Shown here: positions 11,040-22,947 of the stretch, piece after piece
How positions within the stretch are numbered: position 1 is the stretch's first letter
Layout: each line of letters begins with the position of its first letter
Source: Eucalyptus grandis
Lineage: Eukaryota; Streptophyta; Magnoliopsida; Myrtales; Myrtaceae
Direction: 5' to 3'
Assembly (NCBI RefSeq): GCF_016545825.1
Contig: NC_052619.1
Span: forward strand, 49,493,090 to 49,557,089
Length of the DNA: 64,000 bases
Translations under genes and position numbers: made by a program
The notes under the pieces: generated by a model
The model's database searches: none
Seen by the model: only the letters and a program-made list of their open reading frames with translations
What the model was told of the DNA's origin: nothing

Positions 11040-11755
11040 ACATCTAATCTGTCTTCTTTTAAATTTTTGATACTTTTATTATATTTTTCTTTTTTTTCTC
11101 TCTCTCTCTCTTTTTTTTCTTTTTCCTTCCCTCTTCTTCTTCTCTAGCCGGTTGCCAACCATGGCAATGGGCGGTGACCGGCTGAGCAAGGTCAAGCGAC
11201 CTTGCGTAGCCACCGGCAAGATAGCATGAGGCTAGCCTCGCCCTAGCCTGGTGAGGTCAAGCCTCATTGATGGTGAGGTGAGACTCTCACCTAGATTTGG
11301 TGATGCAAGCCTCGTTAGGCTAGGTTGAAGCCAACCTCGCGCCAATTGGGCAAGGTCAAGGCTCGTCGATCTGGACCTCACCCAATTGATCACCAAACAT
11401 GACGAAGCTCCAGTGAGGTTGCCGGACCTTGCCCAACCAGTCGTCGGCCATCGCCGTGGCCAGCAATCGGCAATGAGGAAGAAGAGGAGAAGAGAAAAGG
11501 AAAGGAAAGAAAATGAAAAGAGAAAAAAAAATGAGGAAAAAAAAAAAGAAAATGATTTGCCTTTATTCAAGAGTTGTTCTTGGAAACAAAAAAAGCAACT
11601 TTTTTTTTTTTTTTTTTAATTCTATTTCAAATCTATTCTCAAAAATAATTCTTTTTTCGGGAACAAAAAATTTACCACATGGATTTTGTTCTTTTTTTGT
11701 TTCGGAAAACAAAAGAATAGAATCAGGCATTACTTAACATGTTTTCAAACATGCG
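11040..11755. mobile_element. GC-core foldback element, related to 1110-1931
   Basis: A polypyrimidine tract (about 11085-11145) leads into a GC-rich core beginning AGCCGGTTGCCAACCATGG and ending GCCAGCAATCGGCAATGAGG. A polypurine tract follows (about 11470-11560), then AT-rich sequence with GAACAAAAAATTTACCA words as in the element at 1110-1931. The right end is near the ACATG words at about 11738-11752. The left end is unclear, so the element may be truncated. It has no transposase; the open frames inside are artefacts of the simple-sequence tracts. Confidence 0.55.
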
Positions 11756-11779
11756 CTTAAGCTAATGAATTCGATATAG

Positions 11780-11901
11780 AACACCAAAATAACTATATTT
11801 AATTTTTTTTAAAAGGTTTAGGACTTTGTTCATAAAATTGGAAAATTTAGAACTTATGTGGCATATGTACAATAGGTTTAGAATTGTTTAGTAATTGTCC
11901 C
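11780..11901. mobile_element. Terminal fragment of a Mutator-type foldback element
   Basis: The segment ends GTACAATAGGTTTAGAATTG followed by TTTAGTAATTGTCCC. This matches the right terminus of the family best shown at 38329-39276. No matching left arm was found, so it is a fragment. Confidence 0.5.
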
Positions 11902-12434
11902 TGAAGGTGGCCATATGGATAAAAAGAAAAAAAGAGAGTTTTAAGACGATTCTTACTTCTTCTACTTATTCTGAAGAGAACGAGTAAGTGTTATGGTTGG
12001 AATCTCGTTCTCCAATGATTAAGCGAGACTTGAGAGATTGTTTAAGCAATCTTGTATTAAAGTAAATTAGTTTGATTTTAGTGTCTGGGGCATGGGTCCC
12101 CCCTTGAACGATTATTTATCACGAATTTTTGTTATTGATGATAATCTCCGGCCCCTCTGCTCTATATGGCCCTACTCGCCTCACTATCTCCGTCCTCAGT
12201 AGCACTTAGCCATCTTTGAACTATACTTGATGATCTCAAAATCACTGAATAACTGGAATCAGTTGTTGTCAGTGTCCCACGGAAACTCCTGTAGCAGATC
12301 TAGGTAAGAGTTGCTACTCCTTCGCAATCACCTAATCCTGCCTCTAAGCGACCTCATCTTTGGTTCATTTTACCCATATATCTTATCTTCGTTGGACTCA
12401 AATATACCTAGATCTTGTCAAAATCGGTACTAAG
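11902..12434. other. Intergenic, left flank of the Copia element
   Basis: No gene or repeat was recognised. The last five bases (12430-12434, CTAAG) are the left target-site duplication of the retrotransposon that follows. Confidence 0.6.
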
Positions 12435-13370
12435 TGTGAAAGCTAGTACGAGCACCTAGATGGAGTGAATAGGTGCAAAAACAAATTTTCCAGAGAGAAA
12501 TGTGCAATTCTAATCAACAATAGGTTATGAAAAGGAAATTAGACTCTTGTAAACAAATTGAGTTACGATCAAAGTAAAAGAGCGTAGGGAAGAGAATATG
12601 AACACATGGTCTATAGTGGTTCGGCTTAATCCAAGCCTACGTCCACTCTTCTGCACTGACAGTCCACCGGCTGGATTTCACTATGAATCAAAATAGTTGT
12701 TACAGTAAAGCTCTTCCTTGATTCCACAGTGTAGAGACTCTGCTACACTTCCTCAAGGTCTCACAAAAATATTAACTCTCTTTTGAGTACAAGATTTTGC
12801 TCAACAAATGAATTGACTAAAAACAAGGAGCTTCAGACTTTGGAATTCTTCTATTGTGCACACACTCGAACAACTGGATCGTCTTCCTTATATACTCCTC
12901 CATGCCATCACACTCGTTGGTACTTACCAAAGGAGTTATTCTAATCTACCCGTTGGACAGAATCAATTAAAGAGATTTCGAGTTGTTTAAGGAATATGAT
13001 GATAGCCCACCAATCTTGCTCGCCCATACAATCAGGATCTAGGTTTCCATAAGTAGAACCTTCCAAGTATACTATGCCAATCAACGGATCTAAAATCCCT
13101 GAATCAATCTCAATTTGAATAATGGATTCCGACATGCTAGATCCATCCAAGAGATGTTTTTCAGTCGATAGAATCAAATCCTTAACAAAATACTCAGTTC
13201 TGGATAAGCCTTCTTCGATGGTCTAGAAACTGTCAATGAGAATAGACTTTGAGTCTTGAGTCTGGCAGTCCGGAGGTCTTCGGACTTTGATGGAAGAGTC
13301 GCAAGTCTTTAGACTAGACGATGGAAACGTTTTGTTAACTTCAAAACACTCAAGGAAGTTTTCTCCAACA
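12435..13370 (-). repeat. 3' LTR of the Copia element
   Basis: 936 bp, direct repeat of 21176-22113. On the coding strand it begins TGTTGGAGAAAACTTCC and ends CTAGCTTTCACA. It is bordered on the outside by CTAAG and on the inside by a purine-rich AAAAAATGGGAGAT (about 13371-13386, read on the minus strand), which is the likely polypurine tract priming plus-strand DNA synthesis. Confidence 0.95.
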
Positions 13371-13386
13371 ATCTCCCATTTTTTTT
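13371..13386 (-). other. Polypurine tract of the Copia element
   Basis: Read on the minus strand this is a run of A residues followed by TGGGAGAT, ending directly at the start of the 3' LTR. That is where a retrotransposon polypurine tract must lie. Confidence 0.75.
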
Positions 13387-13782
13387 TATGGTGACAAAAC
13401 TTTCTCGCAGATTTGGATAACTTTGATCTACAAGACAATACTCAAGCAAACATGGATATCTTACAAAAGATAATTGGCTTAGTAAAGATAACATTAAAAT
13501 CTGCATCCACAGAAAGTAGGTTAGTCCTGTAAATGAGCAACTATCTTTGCCATGAAATACCAATAGTGCTTAAGATAAACAATCAAACAATCCAAATCCA
13601 AATCCAGTCACGGCCAAACAACCAAACACAAAAGTAAAGTCAATCAAACACAAAAGTCAAGAGTTTAAATCTCAAAAGTTTAAATCTCAAATCTACACCA
13701 TATCTCTCCCCCTTTCTATCAGCATTAAAAAGGTAGAGATGAAAAGAGAATGGAATTAGGATTGCTTTGGAATACGAACAAG

Positions 13783-15851
13783 CTAGAAATCTCCCATTGA
13801 CTGGACAATCCTTTCCAGCTTTTTCAAATCCTCCTTCAGTTGAGCCACATCTTCTCCCTTGGCATTTGCTTTAACTTGATGAGCAAGGGCATGGATTTGA
13901 TCATGCAACGAAACTGAAGAGGCTTGACCTGCATTTTGCAAGTTCTTAACTTCGCATCCCAGAGCATAAATTTGGCCTCGCATCTCCAAGAGAACATCAA
14001 ACACTCTGCGAAATTATGCTGAATTATTAGTCTGAGTACTAGCTTCTGCACGATCAGATGGTGTATTGGCAGATGATGGCAAGTTAGCACGATCACGCGG
14101 ATTGGGCGATGAAACCTCATGGCCTTCCTCGGGAAATTAAAAGACATAGATGTCTTCTGGATCTGCTGGTAAACGACTTACTCCTTCACTAGTGGCAGCA
14201 ACTGAAGACGTACCTCTTTTCTCAGCATCTCCCCCCGTTTCAATGCCTTCAGGCAATGAGAAGTACTCTTCATGCTCTGCTTCTTCTTGTTCACCTCTGC
14301 CCTCTTCTTCTTCTTCCTCAATCCTTTCCTCCTCTACTTCTTTCTCCATGGATTCTCTCTCTCTCTAGTCCTCTGTTCGATCTCCTCCTTGTCTTGTTCT
14401 TGTCTCTCCTCCGCCTCTGGAACACAACGACTTAAGTTCTTCAATGCAAGAGCAGAAATTGTGATATCATCCTCATCCTCTTCATCCTCCAAGATGAGTG
14501 CTCTTCTTTTCTTGGATGGAGCAACCATGGGCTCCTTCCCTTTCCGTTTTGCAGTCGAAGAGACTTAGTGAGTCTTGACTGGGGTTTTAACCTTGAATTG
14601 CTCCAAAGTCTTGTTAAGTTCCTTTAGACGCATTTTAGAGACCATTTTCAGTCCCACTACCATTTGATCGCATGTTCGAACACAAAGAATCCTGGGAGGC
14701 TGAATGTTCAAGTGTCTGAATAACTTAGTGACAAGTGTTGAGTAAGGAAGTTGGCATTTGTCCTTCACCATCGTTCTGTACATGTGGAACATAATAGTGT
14801 GTGGAAGAGAGAACTTCTTGCCAGCATTAATGGTATACATCAGCTTTGCCTTTGAGTTTGAAACATCGGTCTTCGAAGTTGATTTGGGTCTGAGGCAGTT
14901 GAGCACTATCTTGTGAAGCAAAATATTTAAGGCATCCATCCTCAAATATGAAATCTTTCATTCCGTCGTTCTATCCCGAACAAGCTCTATCGTCGCACGA
15001 CCAATAGACACACTGATAGGTTGATATTTCCCTCTTTCAACCCCAATTACATCAGCCAATGTATCCATGTCAACCACATAGTCCTGATCTCGACTACTGA
15101 AAGAGAATATACTCACATCCAAGAAATTGAGATTCGAATAGAAGTAAGCAGTGAGTTCAGCATGAGCCTTTGTCGTTTCAGAACAAAACCGTTTGAGTTA
15201 AAGAAGATTGAATTTCTCTTGCAGATTAACATTCAGAGAATCGAGAAAATTAAAGTCCACACTTCTAGGGTTAATCACTCCACGCTTTAGCAACTTAGAG
15301 TACAGTTACTTGTGTTCCTCCGAGTGAAACAAATCTGTCCTTTTGCTTCGGATTTTCGCCGCAACACCCATTCTAGGTTTAAACTGACTGTACATCCTAT
15401 CATCTTCATTCCCATTAGGTTGACTCAGCCCTCCAACACGTGGACCGCTTGGGATATTTGCCAATGTTTCTTCCGCTGACCCCGCAGGGGCAATTCCCAA
15501 TCGTTCCGTTGTGCGTAAAAAGTAGGTTTCATTTCGATACCCTTTGTTTTTCAAAAATTCATCGATATAGTTCAAAGGAGTACCACCCCTCTTCAAAGCA
15601 CGGTAAAGCTTAAAAGTAAAAGCGGGCTTTTGAGTTCTTATGGATTCTGCATCTTCGATGATTTCTTCCTCTTCTCAATGTTCAATATTCTGAGGTCTAG
15701 ATGGAGGAGATGGACGCTGCTAAGAATGTTGTGGGCTCTATTACTGTCTAGGAGATTCTTCTTCCTCGATGAGATCAAAATGCGTAGGTCTCTCACGCAT
15801 TTGCTGTGGTCCCCTATTCGCGATCCTCGAAGACTTTCTTTGAGACGACAT
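13783..15851 (-). pseudogene. 3' ORF (env-position) of the Copia element, disrupted
   Basis: Downstream of RNase H, in sense orientation, a decayed ORF starts at 15851 (MSSQRKSSRIANRG) and can be followed in several frames to about 13783. From the N terminus it shows a basic and then acidic, disordered-looking leader; a folded-looking part (15596-14565) with FLKNKGYRNETYF, CLRPKSTSKTD and KKFSLPHTIMFHMYRTM; a highly acidic Glu-rich stretch (about 14349-14230); and a predicted coiled coil ending KKLERIVQSMGDF. The middle part resembles, from memory, the 'putative plant transposon protein' domain found in retroelement-associated ORFs. Sireviruses carry an extra ORF at this position that is often called env-like. 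No signal peptide or clear membrane segment is visible, so envelope function is not supported. Frame changes make it non-functional as it stands. Confidence 0.6.
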
Positions 15852-16286
15852 CTTTTATAGTCCTTGAGAGATTCCAAGCTTGTTTCGCAAGAAATGTGAA
15901 AACTTTCCGAGGATTAAACAAGAGAAGAAAACAGAAGTGGTAGATCTGTGTTCTCTTAGGGTTTTTGTGAGTAAAACGAAGAAGAACCAACAGTATATAA
16001 GGCAGTCAAAGCGAGGCATACGGAACGTCATAAAAGGAAATATAAAAATGCATTTAAAAAAAAAAAATAACTGCCTTTTCAAAAATTGGATAATTGTTAT
16101 TTCAAAAATAACTTCTTTTTCGAAAAGGAAAGATTGCAATAATCATAAAAACTGGGAAATAACATCAATCAATTACAGATAGATGATCGTACATTTTCGA
16201 GATTTGATCCGAGAGATAAATTTCTAAAATAGAAATAACTTACAGTCATGAATCTTGATCGTCTGAGTCTGAGTGTCTTTAGACTT

Positions 16287-19200
16287 TCAGCCTTGAGTCT
16301 GAACTTTCTCAGACTTTAAGATATTGAGTCTAGAAGGAATAACTTCAAATTGATTTTTCTCCAAAGGCTTTGTAAATATATCCGACAGTTGACTCTTTGA
16401 ATCAATAAATTGAATCGAAACTTCTCCATTTTGAACATGATCTCTAATAAAATGATGTCGAATCTCTATATGTTTTGCTCTTGAGTGAAGAATCGGATTC
16501 TTGGTGAGATTGATTGAGCTGGTGTTGTCACATTTGATCTCAGTGTATGAATCTTCAATTCCAAAGTCTCTTAGCTGTTGTTTTATCCACAAAATTTGTG
16601 AACAACAACTTCCAAGAGCTACATACTCCGCTTCTGCCGTAGAAAGGGCTACGGTACTTTGCTTCCTTGAAAACCAAGACACTGTCCTGTTACCAAGTAG
16701 TTAACAGGTGCCCGAGGTGCTCTTTCTATCAACTCTGCATCCGGCTAGGTCTGCGTCTAAGTATCCAAGAAGAGTGAAGTCTCATTCTTTTGGATACCAG
16801 AGACCTAAATTTGAAGTTGAGGCAATGTATTTGATAATACGTTTTGCAGCACTTAGATAAGATTCTTTGGGGTCTGATTGAATTTCTAGCACAATTATAA
16901 ACACTAAACAGAATGTCAGGTCTAGAAGCAGTAAGATAAAGAAGTGAACCAATGATACTCCTGTATAGCTTCTAGTCAACTTTCTTTCCTCCTTCATCTT
17001 TGTCCAGCTTCAAAGAACTTGACATTGGTATATCAGTCTTTTTGCAATTCTCCAATCAAACTTTTTGACAAGTTCTTTAGCATATTTTTCTTGATGAATA
17101 AAGGTTTCCTCATTCAGTTGTTTCACTTGAAGCCCGAGAAAGAAGGTTAGTTCACCCATTATGCTCATTTCAAATTCATCCCGCATAGACTTAGAGAATT
17201 TCTTACACAGATTTTTATTAGAAGATCCAAAAATAATATCATCAACATAAATTTGAACAAGTAAAAAGCTTTTGCTTTCTCTTTTGATAAATAGTGTAGT
17301 ATCTACTTTACCTTTGACAAAGCCATTTTGAATTAAAAACTTACTTAGTCTGTAGTACTAAGCTCGAGGTGCTTGCTTTAAACCATATAGAGCATTTTTC
17401 AGTCTGAATATAGAGTCTAGTTTCCTTGGGTCTTCAAAACTAGGTGGTTGTTCCACATAGACTTCCTCTTGGATAAATCCATTTAGGAAAGTACTTTTGA
17501 TGTCCATTTGGAATAACCTAAAATTCTTATGACAAGCAAATGCAAGTAATAATCTAATTGCTTCTAACCTTGCTACTGGCACGTAAGTCTCATCATAGTC
17601 TATCCATTTTTCTTGTGTATATCCTTTGGCCACGAGTCTTGCTTTGTTTCTCACGACTTTTCCTTTCTCGTTTCATCTTGTTTCTGAAAACCCATTTAGC
17701 TCCAAAGATAGATTTACCTTTCGGTTTAGGGGTCAATTCCCATACATCATTGATACTGAATTGCCTGAGTTCTTCTTGCATAACTTCAATCCAGCTTTCA
17801 TCAGTTAAAGCTTCTTCTATGCTTTTGTGTTCTATTTCAGAAATAAGAGTCACGGCACTAGACTCTTCACGCTTTTTTGGATCTTGTGTGAATTCCTTCA
17901 TTAATATCACAAATAATGAGATCTTTGGGATGACTGGACTTATGCTTCCATTGCTAGTTGATTTGTCAGACTGTTAATCATTTTTCTCATTTGAATTTTC
18001 GATGATCATTTGTTGATAGTCTTCTGAAGTCTGAGCTGCTTCTGGAGATTTAGACTTTGTAGAGTCTGGAGCAGGTTCAGATTCTTCAAGTTGAGTCTGA
18101 ATCAATTGATTTTGCATAAAGTCTTGAAATTTGACATTCATCGATTCCTCTAAAGATTGAATCTTTTTGTTGTATACTCTATAAGCTTTGCTTGTGATAG
18201 AATATCCAAGGAAAATACCTTCATCTGATTTTTCTTCAAACTTACCAACTCGATCATTTGCATTTTTCAATATAAAACATTTACATCCAAACACATGAAA
18301 ATACGAAATAATTGGCTTTTTTCCTTTAAATAACTCATAGGGAGTTTTCTCCAGAATATGCCTTAAGAAAACTCTATTAATAATATAGCACGCTGTAGAA
18401 ACTGCTTCAGCACAAAAGCGAGAAGAGATGTTACTTTCAATTAAAAGAATTCTAGCCATTTCCTGCAGTGATCTATTCTTTCTTTCCACGATTCCATTTT
18501 GCTCTGGAGTATATGGTGAAGAGAACACATGCTGAAAACCAGATTCATCACAGAATTTTGTAAAGTCTAGATTTTCAAATTCACCTACATGGTCTGTCCG
18601 TATACTTGAAATAACATACACTTTCTCATTTTGAACCTTTTTAGCAAACTTTATAAAATAAGAAAAGATTTCAGACTTACTTGCCAGGAAATATATCCAA
18701 GTGAATCGTGAATAATCATCCTCAATTACTAGGCAGTATTTCTTACCTCCAATGCTATGAGTTCTGGTTGGTCCAAAGAGATCTATATGCAAGAGTTGTA
18801 GCACATGATTAGTGGATACTTGATTTATTGGTTTGAATGAGTTTCTTACCTATTTTCCCAACACACATGGTGTGCATAGGTTAGACTTTTGGTATGTCAG
18901 TTTGGGTAGTCCACGAATAAGCTTCTTTGCTGAAATTTTGGCTATTTGCTTCATGTTGATGTGTCCAAGTTTTCTGTGCCATAAGTTTGCTTCCTCTTGA
19001 ATTGAGATTAGACATTGGGTTTCATCTGGTTTGATATCCAAGAGGTAGATATTCCCATGTCTTCGACCAGTGAAAGACTAAGTCGAGTCTTTACTGGTTC
19101 CTGAACATATTCCTTCTTAAAAGTTGATTTTGAAACCAGTGTTGCACAGTTGACTGATACTCAGTAAATTGTAGTTGAGTCATTCTACTAAGGAAACATT

Positions 19201-19400
19201 ACTGATCATGAGGCTTCCAATCTTTACAGTTCCATATCCCACAATTCTTCATTTGCTATTTCCTCCAAAAGAAACTTTTCCACCATTAACTTGTACAAGT
19301 TTTATGAAGCAATTTGAGTCTCATGTCATATGTCTTGAGCATCCATTGTCCAAGTACCATTTAATCTTTTTCTTGATAGTGACTTGCATTTAGAAAAGAG
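16287..19400 (-). pseudogene. Copia pol remnant (protease, integrase, RT, RNase H)
   Basis: The pol polyprotein of a Ty1/copia element cuts itself out, integrates DNA copies and reverse-transcribes the RNA. Blocks in coding order are: protease near 19320-19360, reading LDNGCSRHM, where the catalytic D-S-G has become D-N-G and a stop follows; GAG-pre-integrase 19041-18850 (LWHRKLGHIN...CTPCVLGK); integrase 18804-17974 with the DDE residues in LHIDLFGP, IRTDHVGEF and IVERKNR; RT from 17910, with YVDD kept near 17236-17250; RNase H 16682-16287 (STAEAEYVAL, FTKPLEK). Lesions include TAG at 18850, TAA at 17974, a 1-nt frameshift near 17650 and a Trp-to-stop change at 17358. The RT and RNase H cores otherwise look well preserved. 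Confidence 0.92.
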
Positions 19401-19617
19401 ACTCAAGCTTTCTTTGGTACCCATATTTTCTTGGGTCCATTGGTGTTAGTATAATATACGATTTTTGCCCATACCTTCTTAACAGGTTTCCAAACCATAG
19501 GACATTCTTTCTCAAAATGATCGAGCTATTGCACTTAGAACATTTAAGAGCACTGCGGCCTACAGGTTTTACAAAAACTTTTTGGAAATGATTTTTGTAA
19601 GAATCTCTTATAGGTCT

Positions 19618-21106
19618 TTACTTAATTCTTTCCTTTACTTTAGGAAAATCAATTAGAGGAATGGTTTCAGCAGTCATTCCTAATCCTAATTTGTTGAAAT
19701 AAGGTCTTTGTGCTGAAAGAATTTTTTCAAGTTTCTCAGATCCTACAGAAAATCTTTTAGAAATACTTGAGATATCATTTTTCAAGAATGCATTTTCTTT
19801 TGAAAGATTGTTTGCATTTTCTTTCAAAGTAGTAACACTTTTGTCTAAACTTTGACCTTCTCTTTCCAAACATTTTCCTGTTGCTTCAGTGCAGAATTTT
19901 CCCTTTTAAGTTCGAAAATCCTTTTGAGAGAGGTTTTGAGACTAAGACACAATTCATCAATGTATCTAGAGACTTTAGTAAGGATTTTTGAATTGCTTAC
20001 CTCGATTTCACTGTCATCGAGTCCGAGTCCGAGTCGTCTCGAGTCGAACCGAGTACGATTGTGCCATGAGACAAATATTGGCATAATTATCATCACTTTC
20101 CTCACATTCGGTATCACTCCAAGTTTATACTTTAAGTACATTTCGATATTTCTCAGCTTTTCATTTTTTTCTCTTCAGAAGGGGACAGTTGGGTCTGATG
20201 TGTCCATTTTTCTTGTATTCAAAGCAGACTACATCTTTATTGGATTCATCATCCTCAACTGATTTATTTTGTGGCTTTTGAAAATTTTGTTTCTTTGGAT
20301 TGAATCTTCTCCCCTTTCTATTTAGTTTCCTGAACCTTCTTATCATGAGAGCAAGCTCTTCATCATCCATATCGTCTTTAGAATCTATGACATCAGAATC
20401 ATCATTAGATTTTAATGCAATAGATTTCTTACCTTTAGGATCTTCATCTTCGTTGAATTGCTCTACTTCATAAGACTGAAGAGTCCCAACCAATTCGTCA
20501 ACAGAGAGTGGTATGATTCTTTGTGTCTCCCTTATTGAGGTCTTTATGTGATTCCAATCCTTGGACAGTCCACGCAGTAGCTTGTTTTACCTTCATGGGT
20601 CCAGAAATTGGTTGACCTTAATATTCAAGACCATTCACGATTTCTGTAAAACGACTAAACATGTCAGTGATAAATTCTCCTGATTTCATTTTAAATGCTT
20701 CATATTGACCGAGCAGAATGTTGATTCTGGTTTCTTTTACTCGATCAGTTCCTTCATAGGTGATGTGTAATCTATCACAAACTTCTTTAGCTGTTTCACA
20801 AGAAGATATTCTGTTATATTCAGTAAGAGATAGTGCACAATATAGAGAATACATTGCTTTTGCATCAAGAGCTTGTTTATTGGTTATCTCTTCTTGAGTC
20901 ATTTCAATGGACTCAACAGTTTCTTTTCCTCTTTCTGAGACTGGTGCAGCTTTAGGAATAATTCATTTGTCTACCACATCATATTTCAGAGGATCCTTTG
21001 ATTTTAGGAACGCCTTCATTTTGTTTTTCCATATGTTGTATTCCTTTCCATCAAAATAAAGCGGTTTGGTATTGCTTTGCCCTTCAACTAGACCCGGAGC
21101 TAACAT
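19618..21106 (-). pseudogene. Copia gag remnant
   Basis: Gag forms the particle that packages element RNA. Reading begins at 21106 (MLAPGLVEGQ...PLYFDGKEYNIWKNKM), continues in the UBN2/gag core at 20902-20618 (VCDRLHITYEGTDRVKE, LLGQYEAFKM), then a zinc-knuckle block at 20493-20161, and a coiled-coil tail at 20141-19618 rich in Lys, Glu and Leu. The zinc knuckle reads CFEYKKNGHIRPNC: the second cysteine of the CX2CX4HX4C motif is Tyr (codon about 20213-20215). A TGA stop interrupts the segment between 21106 and 20902, and the blocks sit in different frames. Gag is therefore defective. Confidence 0.88.
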
Positions 21107-21161
21107 ACTAGATATGGATCTTTAACTCAAGTAAAACACTTCAACTTAAGTGAGTATACAA

Positions 21162-21173
21162 GCTCTGATACCA
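21162..21173 (-). other. Primer-binding site of the Copia element
   Basis: On the minus strand, immediately after the 5' LTR, the sequence is ATTGGTATCAGAGCTTG. TGGTATCAGAGC is the standard Ty1/copia primer-binding site complementary to the 3' end of initiator methionine tRNA. It also fixes the element's orientation. Confidence 0.93.
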
Positions 21174-21175
21174 AT

Positions 21176-22113
21176 TGTGAAAGCTAGTATGAGCACCTAG
21201 AGGAGGTGAATAGGTGCAAAAACAAATTTTCTAGAGAGAAATGTGCAATTCTAATCAACAATATATTATGAAAAGGAAATTAGACTCTTGTAAACAAATT
21301 AAGTTACGATTAAAGTAAAAGAGCATAGGGAAGAGAATGGGAACACAGGGTTTATAGTGGTTTGGCTTAATCCAAGCCTACATCCACTATTCCGCACTAA
21401 CAGCCCACCGGCTGGATTTCACTATGAATCAAAAGAGTTGTTACAGTAAAACTCTTCCTTGATTCCACAGTGTAGAGACTCTACTACACTTCCTCAAAGT
21501 CTCACAAAGATATTAACTCTCTTTTGAGTACAAGATTTCGCTCAACAAATGAATTGACTAAGAACAAGGAGCTTCGGACTTTGGAATTCTTCTATCGCGC
21601 ACATACTCGAACAACTAGATCGTCTTCCTTATATACTCCTTCATGCCATCACACTCGTTGGCACTTACCAAAAGAGTTCTTCCAATCTACCCGTTGGACA
21701 GAATCAATTAGGGAGATTTCGAGTTGTTTAAGGAATATGACGATAGCCCACCAATCATGGTCGCTCATACAATCAGGATCTAGGTTTTCATAAGTAGAAC
21801 CTTCCAAGTATATTATGCCAATCAACGGATCCAAGATCCCTGAATCAATCTCAATTTGAATAATGGATTCCGACATGCTAAATCCAGCCAAGAGATCTTC
21901 TTCAGTCGATAGAATCAAATCCTTAACGAAATACTCAGTTTTGGATAAGCCTTCTTCGACAATTTAGAAACTGTTAATAAGGATAGACTTTGAGTCATGA
22001 GTTTGGCAGTCCGGAGGTCTTCAGACTTTGATGGAAGAGTTTGCAAGTCTTCAGACTAGACTGATGGAAACGTTTTGTCAACTTCAAAACACTCAATGAA
22101 GTTTTCTCCAACA
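21176..22113 (-). repeat. 5' LTR of the Copia element
   Basis: 938 bp, direct repeat of 12435-13370, with the right target duplication CTAAG at 22114-22118. It should hold the element's promoter on the minus strand. Confidence 0.95.
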
Positions 22114-22118
22114 CTAAG

Positions 22119-22947
22119 TTTTTACTAAAACCATCTTTCAATTGCCTACGTCCCAATTTCTCTCCACCAAATCCCATTTCGTCTTCACCCAAATTTGGAG
22201 AAGACCATTGACCCTTGCTAGCGATGGTCCTCTTCGGACTTGGGCAAGGGTCGCAACCCTCCATGACCACCATTGAGGCCCCGGCAACCCCTGCCAACCC
22301 TTTTTGCTGATAGTGGGATAGTGTTGTTGACGCACAAGTCAGGGCACAGGTAGGCCCTCACGTTTTTATTTTTTTTCTTTTATCAAATTTCAGGTTTTTT
22401 TTTTATTTCATTATAATGCAAAATGGACCAAAACATAGGAGTATCAACATCAATGACTCCTTTCTTCAAAAATTATTTAAAAATGCCACATTGGCACTAC
22501 GTTCTAACAAATAAATAAGTCATGTTGATATTTTTGATAACCAAATGATAAGGGGTTTACTGAAGGATATGATTGCATCAATTAAATAGTTTGATGACTT
22601 AATTACATTTTTTGAAAGTTTTAAGACTAAATTGTACTTTCATGTCGAGATTTAGGACTTTTGAAGTACTTATCTCAAAAATGTTTCATTTGTCATGTTG
22701 GCCACTCTATCAAACAATAGCCAAGGCAGAACCAATAGAGGACACCCCCCCCCAAAGAAAAAAAAAGAGTGCTTCCTTGGTAGTTCTATCGATGATGTTT
22801 TCCTCTTGGATTTTGTTAGCATAACAGTCTTTAGATTAATGTGAGTGTAACAGTTTATTGTGAGCCATAATGAGTGCACCTCACAATATATATATATATA
22901 TATATATATATGATTTTTTGGGGTCTAAAACAAACTGTTATTCTCAT
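22119..22947. mobile_element. Partial Mutator-type foldback element and flanking AT-rich DNA
   Basis: A GC-rich core piece (about 22190-22300, GGGCAAGGGTCGCAACCC) is followed by a pyrimidine tract. The segment ends in GGACTTTTGAAGTACTTATC (about 22650-22670), preceded by AGTTTTAAGACTAAATTG. This is the half-structure of the Mutator-type family. The left arm is missing or lies across the Copia insertion. An (AT)n microsatellite follows at 22886-22911. No gene is seen. Confidence 0.4.
22886..22911. repeat. (AT)n microsatellite
   Basis: An uninterrupted AT dinucleotide run of about 26 bp. Confidence 0.95.

Larger units (their letters stand above)
12435..22113 (-). mobile_element. Copia LTR retrotransposon (Sirevirus-like), full length, coding-defective
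   Basis: Two direct LTRs (12435-13370 and 21176-22113) start TGTGAAAGC and end CCAACA on the plus strand. They are flanked by identical 5-bp target duplications CTAAG (12430-12434 and 22114-22118). The coding strand is minus: the primer-binding site, gag, protease, integrase, RT and RNase H follow in order from right to left, which is the Ty1/copia order. A further ORF lies between RNase H and the 3' LTR, and gag has a long coiled-coil tail; both features recall Sireviruses. By-eye comparison of the LTRs gives roughly 70 differences in about 937 bp, mostly transitions, so it is not a recent insertion. Frameshifts and stop codons break gag and pol, so it cannot move by itself. Confidence 0.95.

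Noticed and set aside
14137..14568. Plus-strand Ser/Phe-rich frames opposite the Glu-rich stretch
   Set aside because: They are the complement of the acidic region of the Copia 3' ORF, which is the sense strand by primer-binding site and pol order.
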